A stretch of DNA of 42,169 bases from an uncultured Verrucomicrobiae bacterium (GCA_937770485.1 CALJHX010000006.1:1-42169); one strand, 5' to 3'. Shown: positions 26,501-34,207, counted from the first letter of the stretch. The notes: generated by a model not told the origin, from the sequence alone. Numbers and translations: made by a program.

Positions 26501-26871
26501 TGTCGTGCGGCGATTTGTGGTGAGTAATTCTCTATTATCCACTTGCGCTTCGCTTTTGTGGATGTCAGCTCCATGTCCTTTTCATGCAGGAAAGGCGATT
26601 GAATAAGACTGATCTCTTCACGCTGCTGCCGAATAGTTTCGGTAACGTAAACCTTGCCATCGTAACTAATCCCAACCCCCATGATGGGCTTGGGCATAAA
26701 CTCGTCTCGCATGACAGGCACCGCAAGTAGTCCGTCACGCCCGATTAATGTGCCTGAAACCGTGGGCTGGCTGGACCCAATCACATTTGCATCCATATGG
26801 GCGTTTAATCCCCAAACCATGCCTATCAGGCAGAGGAATATTAAGGGGGATTTTATGCAGTTATAAATCAT
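23518..26871 (-). CDS. PVC membrane-bound dehydrogenase/heme-binding protein with HEAT repeats and CxxCH
   Basis: About 1117 aa from the ATG at 26871 (MIYNCIKSPLIFLCLIG, a signal or anchor segment); the frame stays open to 27066, but that extension crosses the U/tRNA repeat. Residues about 40-470 form a beta-propeller of the PVC 'membrane-bound dehydrogenase' type with Ca-binding-like DYNGDGKVD and DTDGDGVAD loops and HDLHSIVQGYDGKLYW. Residues about 500-900 are HEAT-like repeats. The C-terminal cytochrome-c domain has CSKCH at 998-1002 and a DPQAEITLGYG tail typical of these heme proteins. Probably a periplasmic sugar or alcohol dehydrogenase donating electrons to its own heme; substrate unknown. 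It is the sole gene of cassette 2 and AT-richer than the host region. Confidence 0.87.
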   Translation of the reverse strand: MIYNCIKSPLIFLCLIGMVWGLNAHMDANVIGSSQPTVSGTLIGRDGLLAVPVMRDEFMPKPIMGVGISYDGKVYVTETIRQQREEISLIQSPFLHEKDMELTSTKAKRKWIIENYSPQIAARQRLGDYNGDGKVDVRDLSVRSEKIYTLQDENADGVFDKATLFADGFNKVLTGVAHSVTPIDGHVYTTIIPDLWKLTDTDGDGVADRRESIAHGFAPHIGYGNHDLHSIVQGYDGKLYWSMGDRGLDVLTKKGKRVSNPHSGCILRCNPDGSEFEIFANGLRNCQYFDFDNYGNIFAVDHDADFQGERERLVYLPEGSDSGWRMYYQYRNTTLVRAARDNLYNPWLGEKMWLPFHREQPSHILPAIENSWNAPAAFSFQPGTALDGAYSDHFLLGGMGNIRAFRMIADGAGFKRQGDHILIQGLGAQVLTSAFGPDGRLYFTLWRPNRGMSQLWTLQANTNLQNMTHVKEILAKDQKTQSVDELLALLGHSDRRIRQQAQFALVARGESKALRALATNRKAELLPRLHSLWGLGQLKHRDSDLLTVLCADDSDELRAQAARWAGELGFDPENRIPVMLRDPSPRVRLMAGIACGKLNSKNALGALEELIVSAENKEPILRHAGVTGLVGVATLRELETFVGHPSEAMRIAAVVSLRRLKGFKELTAFINDASPQVMSDAVRAIYDEAEAQTFLEHPKSLPAVAGSLDPQHPPAVNVRAIAANRRLGTFASAKRISRFLANPSLSRALRIQALYALESWPQASQLDPIDGRYFPVSAGDMDALNAAIGPEIWALANDTDDKISRQAISVLQRINPDKAKLDQATGFVLDEKQRSVVRKEWLRLLRKWDITLFSSVGAQALNSKSPALRMVAAQELTEAERGGSAVDNYLLTTLKNSGDTVELQQAIKMIPRLTSKKYIIEQLVKELIAGRISPEIQLEVLETATTISRDSADLKMQLEHYNNYINKQDIMTRYGVALKGGNAEKGNSIFFGHAQAQCSKCHALKQIDKQVGPSLEGIAKRHSREYLLQSIVDPQAEITLGYGIVTVQLTDGRTISGTLISKGGNKITIKLPDNSLEYFATTELKSQSKPIGTMPDLKTILNLRQVRDLVAYLATLN

Positions 26872-26942
26872 GATTGAAGACAGATGAAGGAGTTCTTTAC
26901 CCGTATTACCGAATGAAATCCAATAAAAATCATGGTAACATG

Positions 26943-27057
26943 AAACTATGTGAGACTCATTGAGATAAAGGAGGTGCATTAGGGTTTGCACTGTTTTAGA
27001 GATTTCCTTATTGGAGTTACGAGTGTGCAGTGGGTTCGACTCCCTATACCAACTACA
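26943..27057. repeat. U repeat copy 2 plus degenerate tRNA 3'-end copy
   Basis: Begins AAACTATGTGAGACTCATT and is alignable to the other two U copies along its length (GGTTTGCACTGT, TATTGGAGTTACGAGTGTGCA). The terminal 28 bp (27030-27057) match the tRNA-Gly end at about 21 of 28 positions; the substitutions break acceptor pairing. It starts 72 bp upstream of the heme-protein start codon, so promoter elements of that gene may lie in it. Confidence 0.7.
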
Positions 27058-27138
27058 CTTTTCCACCCTTCAGTCTGAACGGTTTACCGCTGCGATAGAG
27101 CAGTGGAGATTCTGATTCTCACAACGGATTCAATGAGC
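27058..27138. repeat. D repeat, copy 2
   Basis: Very similar to copy 3 at 34323: CCCTTCAGTCTGAACxG, TTTACCGCT, GATAGAGCAGTGG, a small hairpin, then CACAACGGATTCAATGAGC. The hairpin is GAGA (27106-27109), loop TTCTGAT, TCTC (27117-27120); in copy 3 the second pair changes from A-T to G-C while the loop is the same. Confidence 0.75.
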
Positions 27139-27181
27139 AGCCATTGCAGCTTGTAATAAAGGCTATGGTTTTTTGAGTTCA

Positions 27182-27315
27182 TCAGGTCGGCTTAAGGTGA
27201 GCAGCCAAGCGCTTACGGGCGCGATGCAGCCATACTTTCACGGAGCTGACGATCACATCCAATGCCTCGGCGATCTGATTTGCCTTCATTCCTTCTCCAT
27301 AAAAAAGTTTTGATG
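27182..27315 (-). pseudogene. ECF-type sigma factor, C-terminal fragment (region 4)
   Basis: Minus-strand translation gives a sigma-70 region 4 helix-turn-helix: YGEGMKANQIAEALDV then SSVKVWLHRARKRLAAHLKPT and a stop at 27182-27184. The family normally has about 120-150 residues before this; here they are missing, because from about 27310 leftwards the minus strand reads into the methyltransferase fragment. So only the DNA-binding -35 recognition part remains, and it is not a functional sigma factor. Confidence 0.75.
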
Positions 27316-27747
27316 TTATGGGCGCAGGATGCCATTCTTCACAGCGGCAACCGCAAAAAAGTTTTTGAGGAAGTCCACCGTGTGCTCCGCCCGGGAGGCG
27401 AATTCATCTTTACCGACCCGATGCAAAAACCCGGCGCCGATGCTGAAACCCTAAAACCCGTGCTGGAACGCATTCATTTGGAATCCATGGGCAGCGTGGA
27501 ATGCTATGGGAACTATGCTCGCGAGCTGGGCATGGAGACGATTGAAGTGCTGCAAATGCCGGAGCAGCTGGTGAACCATTACAGCGCAGTCCTCCACAAT
27601 CTGGAAAGCAGGCATGACAAACTCAAAGATGTCTGCGATCCTGCCTACCTTGAGCGCATGCAAAACGGACTCAATCACTGGATTGATGCCGGCAAAAACA
27701 ATGCACTCGACTGGGGTATATTACATTTCCGCAAGGCGTACTCCTAA
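27306..27747 (+). pseudogene. Sarcosine/dimethylglycine N-methyltransferase, 5'-truncated
   Basis: About 145 C-terminal residues of an SDMT-type SAM methyltransferase: WAQDAILHSGNRKKVFEEVH, RVLRPGGEFIFTDPMQ, QLVNHYSAVLHNLE and the end GILHFRKAYS. These enzymes make glycine betaine from sarcosine or dimethylglycine. The N-terminal half with the SAM Gly-loop is absent. At the break, the expected FDV is read in the neighbouring frame at 27310-27318 (TTTGATGTT), so a two-base loss follows the junction as well. The residues upstream in the open frame (from 27262) are antisense of the sigma fragment. The stop lies 19 bp before the BCCT start, a usual osmoprotection arrangement. Confidence 0.82.
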
Positions 27748-27765
27748 TGTTTGGCAGCATTGTCG

Positions 27766-29286
27766 ATGATGAAAGATTCCCCTTCAAAAAAACCGGCTTG
27801 GGACTTCCACCCGACCGTGTTCTTGGCATCGGCCATCATCATTATACTAGCTGTTGTGATCGGATTGATCTACATCGGCCAAAATTCAGCAGAACAAGCA
27901 GAGCAGTTGTTTTCCAGTTTGAAAACAACGATGTCCAATGCGACTGGCTGGTTTTTTATACTCTCGGTTAATATTTTTCTGATCTTGGTTCTTTATATCG
28001 GATTCTCCAAGTACGGAAATATCCGTATTGGCGGCAAAGAGGCGCAACCCGAGTTCAGCCGCCTCTCGTGGTTTGCCATGCTCTTCAGCGCCGGTATGGG
28101 CATAGGGCTGGTCTTCTGGAGCGTCGCCGAACCCATCTCCCACTACAGCTCCCCACCGGTCGCCGAAGCCGAAACCGCGTTGGCTGCGAGAGAAGCGATG
28201 ACCTACACCTTCTTTCATTGGGGCTTTCACGCATGGGGCATCTACGCACTGGTGGGACTGGCCATTGCTTATGCCTGCTTCAACCTCAAGCAGCCGCTGA
28301 CCATCCGTTCCACCTTCTACCCACTGCTCGGCGACAAGGTTCACGGTCCACTCGGCAACCTCATCGATATCCTCGCTGTGGTTGCAACACTCTTTGGCGT
28401 GGCCACCTCGCTCGGGCTGGGGGTACAGCAGGTAAACGCAGGGCTCAATCACTTGTGGAACGTTGAAGAAGGGGTAAACACCCAGATACTGCTCATCATT
28501 GGAATTACCGGTATCGCCACGATCTCGGTAGTTTCCGGTGTCAATAACGGCATACGAAAGCTCAGCACGCTGAACATGGTCATGGCCGCACTGCTGCTTC
28601 TGAGTGTTTTGGTATTCGGCCCAAGCTTGTTCTTGTTGGACGCGCTTGTCCAAAACATCGGAGACTATGCACAAAAACTGCCGGCTCTCAGCACTTGGAC
28701 GGAAGCCTATGCCGATACGGACTGGCAAAACGACTGGACTATTTTTTACTGGGCCTGGTGGATCTCCTGGTCACCTTTCGTTGGCATGTTCATCGCGCGA
28801 ATATCCAAAGGGCGCACCGTGCGCGAGTTTGTCACTTGTGTGTTACTCGTTCCTTCACTCCTTGGCATTCTTTGGCTCGGCATCTTTGGCAATGCCGCAC
28901 TGCACCAGGAACTACTCGCCGAGGGTGGCGTCGCTACAGCTGTCAAAGACAACGTAGCCGTAGCCATCTTCGCATTATTGGAAAACTACCCCATGGCCGG
29001 CATGACCTCGGGACTGGCCATCCTCGTTGTCGTCACTTTTTTCATCACTTCATCCGACTCAGGCTCGCTCGTTATCGACATCATCACTGCCGGTGGCAAA
29101 ACGGACCCACCCGTAAAGCAGCGCATCTTCTGGGCTGTATTGGAAGGCGTAGTGGCGGCCGTATTACTTATCGGTGGCGGACTCCTGGCACTGCAAACGG
29201 CTTGCATCCTGACTGGCCTGCCCTTTGCCATTGTCCTGCTGTTCATGGGATGGAGCCTGCTCAAGGCACTACGAACAGAAAACTGA
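27766..29286 (+). CDS. BCCT-family betaine/choline transporter
   Basis: 506 aa from the ATG at 27766 (MMKDSPSKK). Twelve hydrophobic segments with BCCT hallmarks: AGMGIGLVFWSVAEPISHY and the signature WAWWISWSPFVGMFIARISKGRTVREF in the eighth segment, plus SSDSGSLVIDI near the C-terminus. It imports glycine betaine, choline or related quaternary amines with Na+ or H+. Length is that of short BetP/OpuD-like members without a long cytoplasmic osmosensing tail. It follows the truncated methyltransferase, as in halophile betaine loci. GC content is intermediate between the AT-rich cassettes and the bet operon, and it lacks TTGGCCAA. Confidence 0.93.
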   Translation: MMKDSPSKKPAWDFHPTVFLASAIIIILAVVIGLIYIGQNSAEQAEQLFSSLKTTMSNATGWFFILSVNIFLILVLYIGFSKYGNIRIGGKEAQPEFSRLSWFAMLFSAGMGIGLVFWSVAEPISHYSSPPVAEAETALAAREAMTYTFFHWGFHAWGIYALVGLAIAYACFNLKQPLTIRSTFYPLLGDKVHGPLGNLIDILAVVATLFGVATSLGLGVQQVNAGLNHLWNVEEGVNTQILLIIGITGIATISVVSGVNNGIRKLSTLNMVMAALLLLSVLVFGPSLFLLDALVQNIGDYAQKLPALSTWTEAYADTDWQNDWTIFYWAWWISWSPFVGMFIARISKGRTVREFVTCVLLVPSLLGILWLGIFGNAALHQELLAEGGVATAVKDNVAVAIFALLENYPMAGMTSGLAILVVVTFFITSSDSGSLVIDIITAGGKTDPPVKQRIFWAVLEGVVAAVLLIGGGLLALQTACILTGLPFAIVLLFMGWSLLKALRTEN

Positions 29287-29667
29287 TTCGCCTTAAACAA
29301 GGCCTCATTGATTTGTCCAATGTGGGCAAAGATAAAAAAAGGGTCTTTTTGGTTTTGAACAGGCCATATTTGCGAGTCCGTGAAACGCGATTACAATCCC
29401 CCTCTTGATTTGGCGCGGCTTGGTTTTTGTTGCGCTTACCGTTTTGCTGTTTGCGGCGAAGAAAAATACCCCGCCGGTGGTGGATAAGCCGTTCGCGCCG
29501 CTGGAGACGGAGTGGACGATGCAGGAAGTTATCGCATGTACCGATTGTTCGTATCCATTCCGTAACGATTTCACTTCAACTTTTGTCTGGTCGCTGAGTG
29601 AACGGAAGACCCTGAAGTTCTCCGGGGACCAAAGCCGGGTAGGGCGCCGAGCGCTCATGAAAAACTC
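29287..29667. other. Gene-free spacer with unassigned fragments
   Basis: This 380-bp stretch separates the BCCT gene from the HAD gene. A short open frame on the plus strand from about 29405 begins with a hydrophobic run (GLVFVALTVLLFAA) then KKNTPPVVDKPFAPLE. It looks like the export signal of a protein cut off near 29560; I do not recognise it. The base composition changes to GC-rich at about 29.66 kb, so a recombination junction probably lies here. Confidence 0.4.
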
Positions 29668-30309
29668 TTACTCGAAGAACCCTTCTGCCAACTCCGTGAA
29701 ATCTCCGATGCAGCGGTGGGCGATGGCCTGCCGTTGCTCATCGGTTCCGATGCCGATGACGTACATGCCCGCCGCTATCGCCGCCTGCAGGCCGGGGATG
29801 CTGTCCTCGAAAACCAGGCAGTGGTTGGGCTCGACGCCCAGGGCCCGGGCGGCGACTTCAATGCACTGGGGGTCGGGCTTCGACCGTTGAATGTCTTCGG
29901 CGCACACGAGGTGCGTGAAGTGCTCGCCGAGACCCAGGCGGGCAACCACGTGCTCGACACTTTCTCGGTCGCTGGACGAGACCAGGGCCGTGGCTCGGCG
30001 TCGGGCCGCGGCCATGACCACTTCGGGGGCGCCTGCGATGACCGGGGGCACGGTTTCGACCAGCGCCCGGTGAAACTCGGCTTGCAACTCGGCGGCGACG
30101 TCGACGGTCCGCAGGCTGGGCGCGAGTTTCTGCAGTGTTTCGGCTGCCCGGGACCAGGTGCGGCCGTGAAAGGCGGTGCTGTCGACCTCGAGGTCCAGGT
30201 CGTGGGCTGTCAGCAGATGGGCCACGGCGGCGTCGGTGAGGTGCTCCGAATCGAGGAGGGTGCCGTCCATGTCGAAGAGAACCGCTTCGATGGGGTGGGG
30301 CCAGTTCAC
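29668..30309 (-). CDS. HAD-family phosphatase, beta-phosphoglucomutase-like
   Basis: 213 aa from the GTG at 30309, directly after the betB stop (TGACGTG). Seen: motif I FDMDGTLLD with nucleophile Asp13 and Asp15, a helical cap, motif II SSSD, motif III lysine in RSKPDPQCIEVAARALGV, and motif IV VFEDSIPGLQAAIAAGM. This is the BPGM/DhaP-like HAD subfamily IA, which acts on small phosphate esters. It is the last gene of the betA-betB-HAD operon; a choline-phosphate substrate would fit this position but is only inference. The upstream open frame to 30573 is antisense to betB. C-terminus ends LAEGFFE. Confidence 0.88.
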   Translation of the reverse strand: MNWPHPIEAVLFDMDGTLLDSEHLTDAAVAHLLTAHDLDLEVDSTAFHGRTWSRAAETLQKLAPSLRTVDVAAELQAEFHRALVETVPPVIAGAPEVVMAAARRRATALVSSSDRESVEHVVARLGLGEHFTHLVCAEDIQRSKPDPQCIEVAARALGVEPNHCLVFEDSIPGLQAAIAAGMYVIGIGTDEQRQAIAHRCIGDFTELAEGFFE

Positions 30310-30310
30310 G

Positions 30311-31786
30311 TCAATCGTCAGCCCCGAACCAGCCAAAGGCCTTGGGGGCATGGTTGCGATAGATGTGCTTGAGTTCGGTGTACTCGTCGAGACCCGCTCG
30401 GCCCAGTTCGCGGCCGATGCCCGATTGCTTGTAGCCCCCCCAGGGCGCGGCGGGGAAATAGACGTTGAAGTCGTTGGCCCACACCGTGCCGAAGCGCAGG
30501 GCGCGACTGACCCGTTCGATGCGGGCTTCGTCGGTGGTCCAAAAGCCCGCCGACAGCCCATAGACCGTGTCATTGGCCCGGGCGATGGCCTCGGCTTCGC
30601 TGTCGAAGCGCTCGACGCCGATGACCGGGCCGAAGACTTCTTCCCGGGAGATGGTCATCTCGGGGGTGCAGCCCGTCAGCAGGGTGGGCAGGTAGAAAAA
30701 GCCATTGGCCAGAGCCGGATCGTCGGGTCGGGCGCCTCCCACCACCAGGGTTGCACCTTCACTCAGGGCCAGGGCCACGTGGTCTTCGACCTTTTGCCGG
30801 TGGGCCGCCGAAATGAGCGGGCCCATGCGCGTATCCGGATCGGCGCCGTTGCCGACGGTGATGGCCTTCATGCGGGCCGAGAGGGCTTCGACGAAGGCAT
30901 CGTGAATGGGCGATTCGACCAGCAGCTTTGCGCCCGCCGAACAGATTTGGCCGGCGTGAAAGAACACCGCGTTGAGCGCGTAGTCGACGGCGACGTCGAG
31001 GTCGGCGTCGGCGAAGATGAGGTGGGGATTCTTGCCCCCGAGTTCCAGGGCCACCCGCTTCAGGTTGCCGGCAGCGGCCCCCATGATGGTCCGGCCGGTC
31101 TGACTGCCGCCCGTGAACGACAGAAGGTCGACGCCATGGTTCTCGGCCAACTCGGCGCCGACGGTGGCGCCGGGGCCCAGCACGGTGTTGATGACGCCGT
31201 TGGGAAAACCGACCTCTTCGCAGAGTTCGGTCAGACGTAGGGTGGTCAGGGGGGTCAACTCGCTGGGCTTCATGACCACCGTGCATCCCGCCGCCAGGGC
31301 GGGGGCCAGTTTCCACGAGGCCTGCAGCAACGGATAGTTCCAGGGCAGAATCAGCCCGCAGACGCCGACGGGCTCACGGACGGCGATGCTCTTGCCATTG
31401 GGGTCAGGGGCCTCGAGGACTTCGCGGGCTTCTTCCCGGGCCAGTCCAGCGTAGTAATTGAACACCGCGGCCACATCGTCCATGTCCCAGCGGCTTTCCT
31501 CGGTGGTCTTGCCGGTGTCCGTGGTCTCGAGGCGGGCGAGTTCTTCTCGATTTGCAGCGATTGCGTCGGCCAGGGCCACCAGCAGGTCAGCCCGCTCTGC
31601 GCCGGTGGTCTGCGACCAGGGGCCGGTATCGAAGGCCCGCCGGGCACTGATGATTGCAGCCCGGGCATCGGCCCGACCCCCTTCGGCCACCCGGGCGATT
31701 TCGGAGCCATCGAAGGGATTGATGATGGAGCGGGTTTCCCCCGAAGCGGCGTCAAACCACGCCCCGTCGATGTACAGCCTGCTCAT
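30311..31786 (-). CDS. betB: Betaine-aldehyde dehydrogenase (NAD(P)-dependent aldehyde dehydrogenase)
   Basis: 491 aa from the ATG at 31786 with a strong Shine-Dalgarno AAGGAG 8 bp upstream. Catalytic landmarks: Asn150 in LILPWNYPL, SFTGGSQTGR at 223-232, Glu248 in LELGGKNP, and the nucleophile Cys282 in GQICSAG. EEVFGPV and the C-terminal PWGGYKQSGIGRE are present. It oxidises betaine aldehyde to glycine betaine in the cytoplasm. The ATG overlaps the stop of betA by 4 bp (ATGA), so the two enzymes of the pathway are co-translated; this context supports betaine aldehyde over other aldehydes. Codon use is GC-rich and unlike the neighbours to either side. Confidence 0.9.
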   Translation of the reverse strand: MSRLYIDGAWFDAASGETRSIINPFDGSEIARVAEGGRADARAAIISARRAFDTGPWSQTTGAERADLLVALADAIAANREELARLETTDTGKTTEESRWDMDDVAAVFNYYAGLAREEAREVLEAPDPNGKSIAVREPVGVCGLILPWNYPLLQASWKLAPALAAGCTVVMKPSELTPLTTLRLTELCEEVGFPNGVINTVLGPGATVGAELAENHGVDLLSFTGGSQTGRTIMGAAAGNLKRVALELGGKNPHLIFADADLDVAVDYALNAVFFHAGQICSAGAKLLVESPIHDAFVEALSARMKAITVGNGADPDTRMGPLISAAHRQKVEDHVALALSEGATLVVGGARPDDPALANGFFYLPTLLTGCTPEMTISREEVFGPVIGVERFDSEAEAIARANDTVYGLSAGFWTTDEARIERVSRALRFGTVWANDFNVYFPAAPWGGYKQSGIGRELGRAGLDEYTELKHIYRNHAPKAFGWFGADD

Positions 31787-33432
31787 TGGGTCGTCTCCTT
31801 CACGTAATAGGGTACGTGTAGCGGTTCTAAGGGCGTATTGCCCAGGATCATGTCCGCGGCCTTCTCGGCGATCATCAAGACCGGGGCATAAATGTTCCCG
31901 TTGGTGATGGCGGGCATGACCGACGCATCCACAACGCGGAGACCTTCGACGCCGTGCACCCGCAGTTCGGGGTCGGTCACCGCATCGGGGCCGATACCCA
32001 TTTTGCAGGTGCAACTGGGGTGGTAGGCGCTTTCACCCTGTTGGCGAATGAACTCGAGAATCTCTTCGTCGGTTTCTACCCCTGGTCCCGGGGCCAACTC
32101 TTCGTCTCGAAAACGGTCGAAAGCTGGCTGGGTCATGATGTTTCGGGTACAGCGAATGGCTTCGACCCATTCCCGCCGTTCCTGTTCGGTGCCCAGGTAG
32201 TTGAAGACGAGGTCGGGATAGTCGGTGGGGTCGGCGGATTTGATGCGCACATGACCCCGGACATCGGTGTTCATGGGGCCCACGTGAACCTGGTAGCCAT
32301 GGCCCGGCCGTGCGCTGGAGCCGTCGTAGCGAATGGCGATGGGCAGAAAGTGATATTGCAGGTTGGGGTAGGCCACCCGGTCGTTGCCCCTGATGAATCC
32401 ACCCGCTTCGAATTGATTGCTGGCGCCGATCCCCCGCCGCCGGAACAACCACTGAAATCCAATCCAGGGTTGGCGCCACCATTTGAGCGCTGGGTACAGG
32501 CTTACGGGCTGGGTGCAACCGTATTGAATATAGACTTCCAGGTGGTCTTGGAGGTTTTCGCCCACCATGGGCAGGCTCTGCACCATATCGATGCCCAGAG
32601 GCTCGAGGCGCTCGGGATCACCAATGCCCGATAACTGAAGAAGTTGGGGCGAGTTGATAGCCCCGCCACAGCAGATGATCTCGTCGCCCCGTACGATGGA
32701 CGTACGCCCTTTCCGACGAATCTCGACCCCCACGGCGCGACGCCCTTCGAAGATGATGCGGTTGACCATGACTCCGCATTGCACCGTCAGGTTGGGTCTC
32801 TTCGTGACCGGGTGTAGATACGCTCGGGCGGCATTCCAGCGACGACCCCGCCAGGTGGTCCGGTCGAAGGGACCAAAGCCTTCCTGCTGGTAGCCGTTTA
32901 CATCGTCGGTAAGGGGATAGCCTGCTTCTTTGGCCGCGGCGAATAACGCATCGAAGAGGGGATTGTCGCAATCGGCGGTGGTCAGATACAGCGGCCCATC
33001 GGTTCCGTGGTAATCGTCGTCGCCAACGAGTCGATTCTCGATGCGCTTGAAGTACGGCAGTACATGGGCGTAGCTCCAGGCATCTAGACCCGGAAAACGC
33101 GCCCACTTTTCGTAGTCGAGGGCGTTGCCCCGAATATAGATCATGCCATTGATGGTGCTGGACCCACCCAAGACTTTGCCCCGGGGCTGGTAGACCCGTC
33201 GGCCATTCATGAAGGGCTCGGGCCCTGACTCGTACCACCAATTGTACATGCGGCTGGCCAGGGGATAGGTCAGAGCCGCCGGCATGTGCAGGCGGAAGTC
33301 CCATCGGTGATCGGGCCGGCCGGCTTCGAGGACCAACACTCGAGTGGACGTATCTTCACTCAGTCGGCGAGCCAAAACGCAACCGGCCGAGCCGCCGCCA
33401 ATGATGATCTTGTCGTAGGTTTTTTCCACCAA
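31783..33432 (-). CDS. betA: Choline dehydrogenase (GMC flavoprotein oxidoreductase)
   Basis: 549 aa from a TTG at 33432, with GTG at 33429 as alternative. FAD motif IIIGGGSAGCVLARRL at 9-24, the GMC signatures RGKVLGGSSTINGMIYIRG and GAINSPQLLQLSGIG, and active-site His471 in SAYHPSCTCKMG with the second His/Asn segment PAITNGNIYAPVLMIAEKAAD. It oxidises choline to betaine aldehyde, passing electrons to the respiratory chain or oxygen. The first gene of the betA-betB-HAD operon; no BetI regulator is present. The DNA upstream is an amputated host-type gene that stops at about 33440, so the operon seems to have been inserted there. Some GMC relatives use other alcohols, but the betB partner argues for choline. 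Confidence 0.9.
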   Translation of the reverse strand: MVEKTYDKIIIGGGSAGCVLARRLSEDTSTRVLVLEAGRPDHRWDFRLHMPAALTYPLASRMYNWWYESGPEPFMNGRRVYQPRGKVLGGSSTINGMIYIRGNALDYEKWARFPGLDAWSYAHVLPYFKRIENRLVGDDDYHGTDGPLYLTTADCDNPLFDALFAAAKEAGYPLTDDVNGYQQEGFGPFDRTTWRGRRWNAARAYLHPVTKRPNLTVQCGVMVNRIIFEGRRAVGVEIRRKGRTSIVRGDEIICCGGAINSPQLLQLSGIGDPERLEPLGIDMVQSLPMVGENLQDHLEVYIQYGCTQPVSLYPALKWWRQPWIGFQWLFRRRGIGASNQFEAGGFIRGNDRVAYPNLQYHFLPIAIRYDGSSARPGHGYQVHVGPMNTDVRGHVRIKSADPTDYPDLVFNYLGTEQERREWVEAIRCTRNIMTQPAFDRFRDEELAPGPGVETDEEILEFIRQQGESAYHPSCTCKMGIGPDAVTDPELRVHGVEGLRVVDASVMPAITNGNIYAPVLMIAEKAADMILGNTPLEPLHVPYYVKETTQ

Positions 33433-33439
33433 GGCGAGG

Positions 33440-33647
33440 ATCCTATGAGAGGGGTCACAGGCCTGTCAATCGCTGACAGCGGTTGCTCCTTAGCGGTTAG
33501 AACAAATAGAGCACCGGCACCCACAACCAGCAGAAGCCCCAGTATTGCGGCCCCAGCCAAGCTTAAGACAATAAATAACCAAGAGCGTGATTTCCGGGGA
33601 GCCGGAGGTGAAGAAGGGGGCAAAACAGGAGGCATTCCCAAATCCAT
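33440..33647 (-). pseudogene. N-terminal fragment of a membrane-anchored protein
   Basis: Minus strand from the ATG at 33647: a Pro-rich head (MPPVLPPSSPPAPRKSRS) then one long hydrophobic segment (WLFIVLSLAGAAILGLLLVV) and VLTAKEQPLSAIDRPVT. This is the start of a PVC-style protein with a cytoplasmic Pro-rich N-terminus and one membrane anchor. At about 33440 the frame runs into betA leader sequence, so the body of the protein is missing. It marks one edge of the inserted bet operon. Confidence 0.6.
33463..33479. promoter_or_regulatory. Small inverted repeat upstream of betA
   Basis: CTGTCA-ATCGC-TGACAG is a perfect 6-bp inverted repeat about 31-47 bp before the betA start, at the join between the bet operon and the neighbouring gene fragment. 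It could be an operator or part of the junction; no regulator gene is visible to match it. Confidence 0.3.
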
Positions 33648-33794
33648 ACAAAATTTTAACGCATGGACGCTAATGGCCGCAACAATTCCAGACTTTCACG
33701 CGGACGAAAACGCAGGCAGAAATAGCCATGCGCCCACTGCTTTTAATTCTGCTCATAAGGATCACGGTTATGAGCTCCACCATCGGAACGGTAG

Positions 33795-33955
33795 CGGGCA
33801 CCGGGAAGGCGGGTAAGATGCCGGCTTATTTTAACCAAGGGCAGAGCGCGTTGTTCGATATTTTGGACGGCGACGCCGGGCAGCAGATTGAGGCGCTGCA
33901 CCATTACATTCGGCTGGGTGACGAGATGGTGCCGCCAGAGGCGCCGGGGCAGTGA
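33795..33955 (+). pseudogene. C-terminal fragment resembling a PVC cytochrome-c protein
   Basis: Residues GTVAGTGKAGKMPAYF, then QSALFDILDGDAGQQIEALH and YIRLGDEMVPPEAPGQ, with a stop at 33953-33955. The pattern MP.F..G.S.L..+L.GDA..Q++A+W.Y+ is that of the extreme C-terminus of large Verrucomicrobia/Planctomycetes cytochrome-domain proteins. The ~1000 preceding residues, including any CxxCH, are absent; the 22 residues before (from 33728) do not belong to the family. Debris beside the amputated membrane gene. Confidence 0.45.
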
Positions 33956-34207
33956 TTTTTTTGCTAAAGAATCGCTTCACCTATTCAAAGCGACTGGACA
34001 AGAGCGGACAAATAATGATGAAAAATGTGTTCACCCGATTCATCAGCCGATTTGCGGCATCCCTCACAAGATCCATGAAATTCAAGACATAATAAGGCTT
34101 AGCTATTATTCATTGCATTCACAAAATCCTCCCCAAACATGGGGGTAAGAAGGATGAAGCCATAAGATCTGGTGGTGGATAAAGAAGTCCAAATAACCTC
34201 TTCACTG

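Larger units (their letters stand above)
23383..27057. mobile_element. Putative tRNA-Gly-targeted cassette 2 (3.68 kb)
   Basis: Lies between tRNA 3'-end copies at 23355-23382 and 27030-27057. It carries one minus-strand gene, the large PVC heme protein, and ends in U copy 2. Its left end (23383-23517) shows only weak similarity to the D arm and includes a small GGGC-AAAC-GCCC hairpin near 23410. No TTGGCCAA and no recombinase. Confidence 0.45.

Noticed and set aside
27262..27747. An apparently intact 161-residue methyltransferase
   Set aside because: The N-terminal part is antisense to the sigma fragment, the SAM-binding half is missing and the FDV strand is in another frame.
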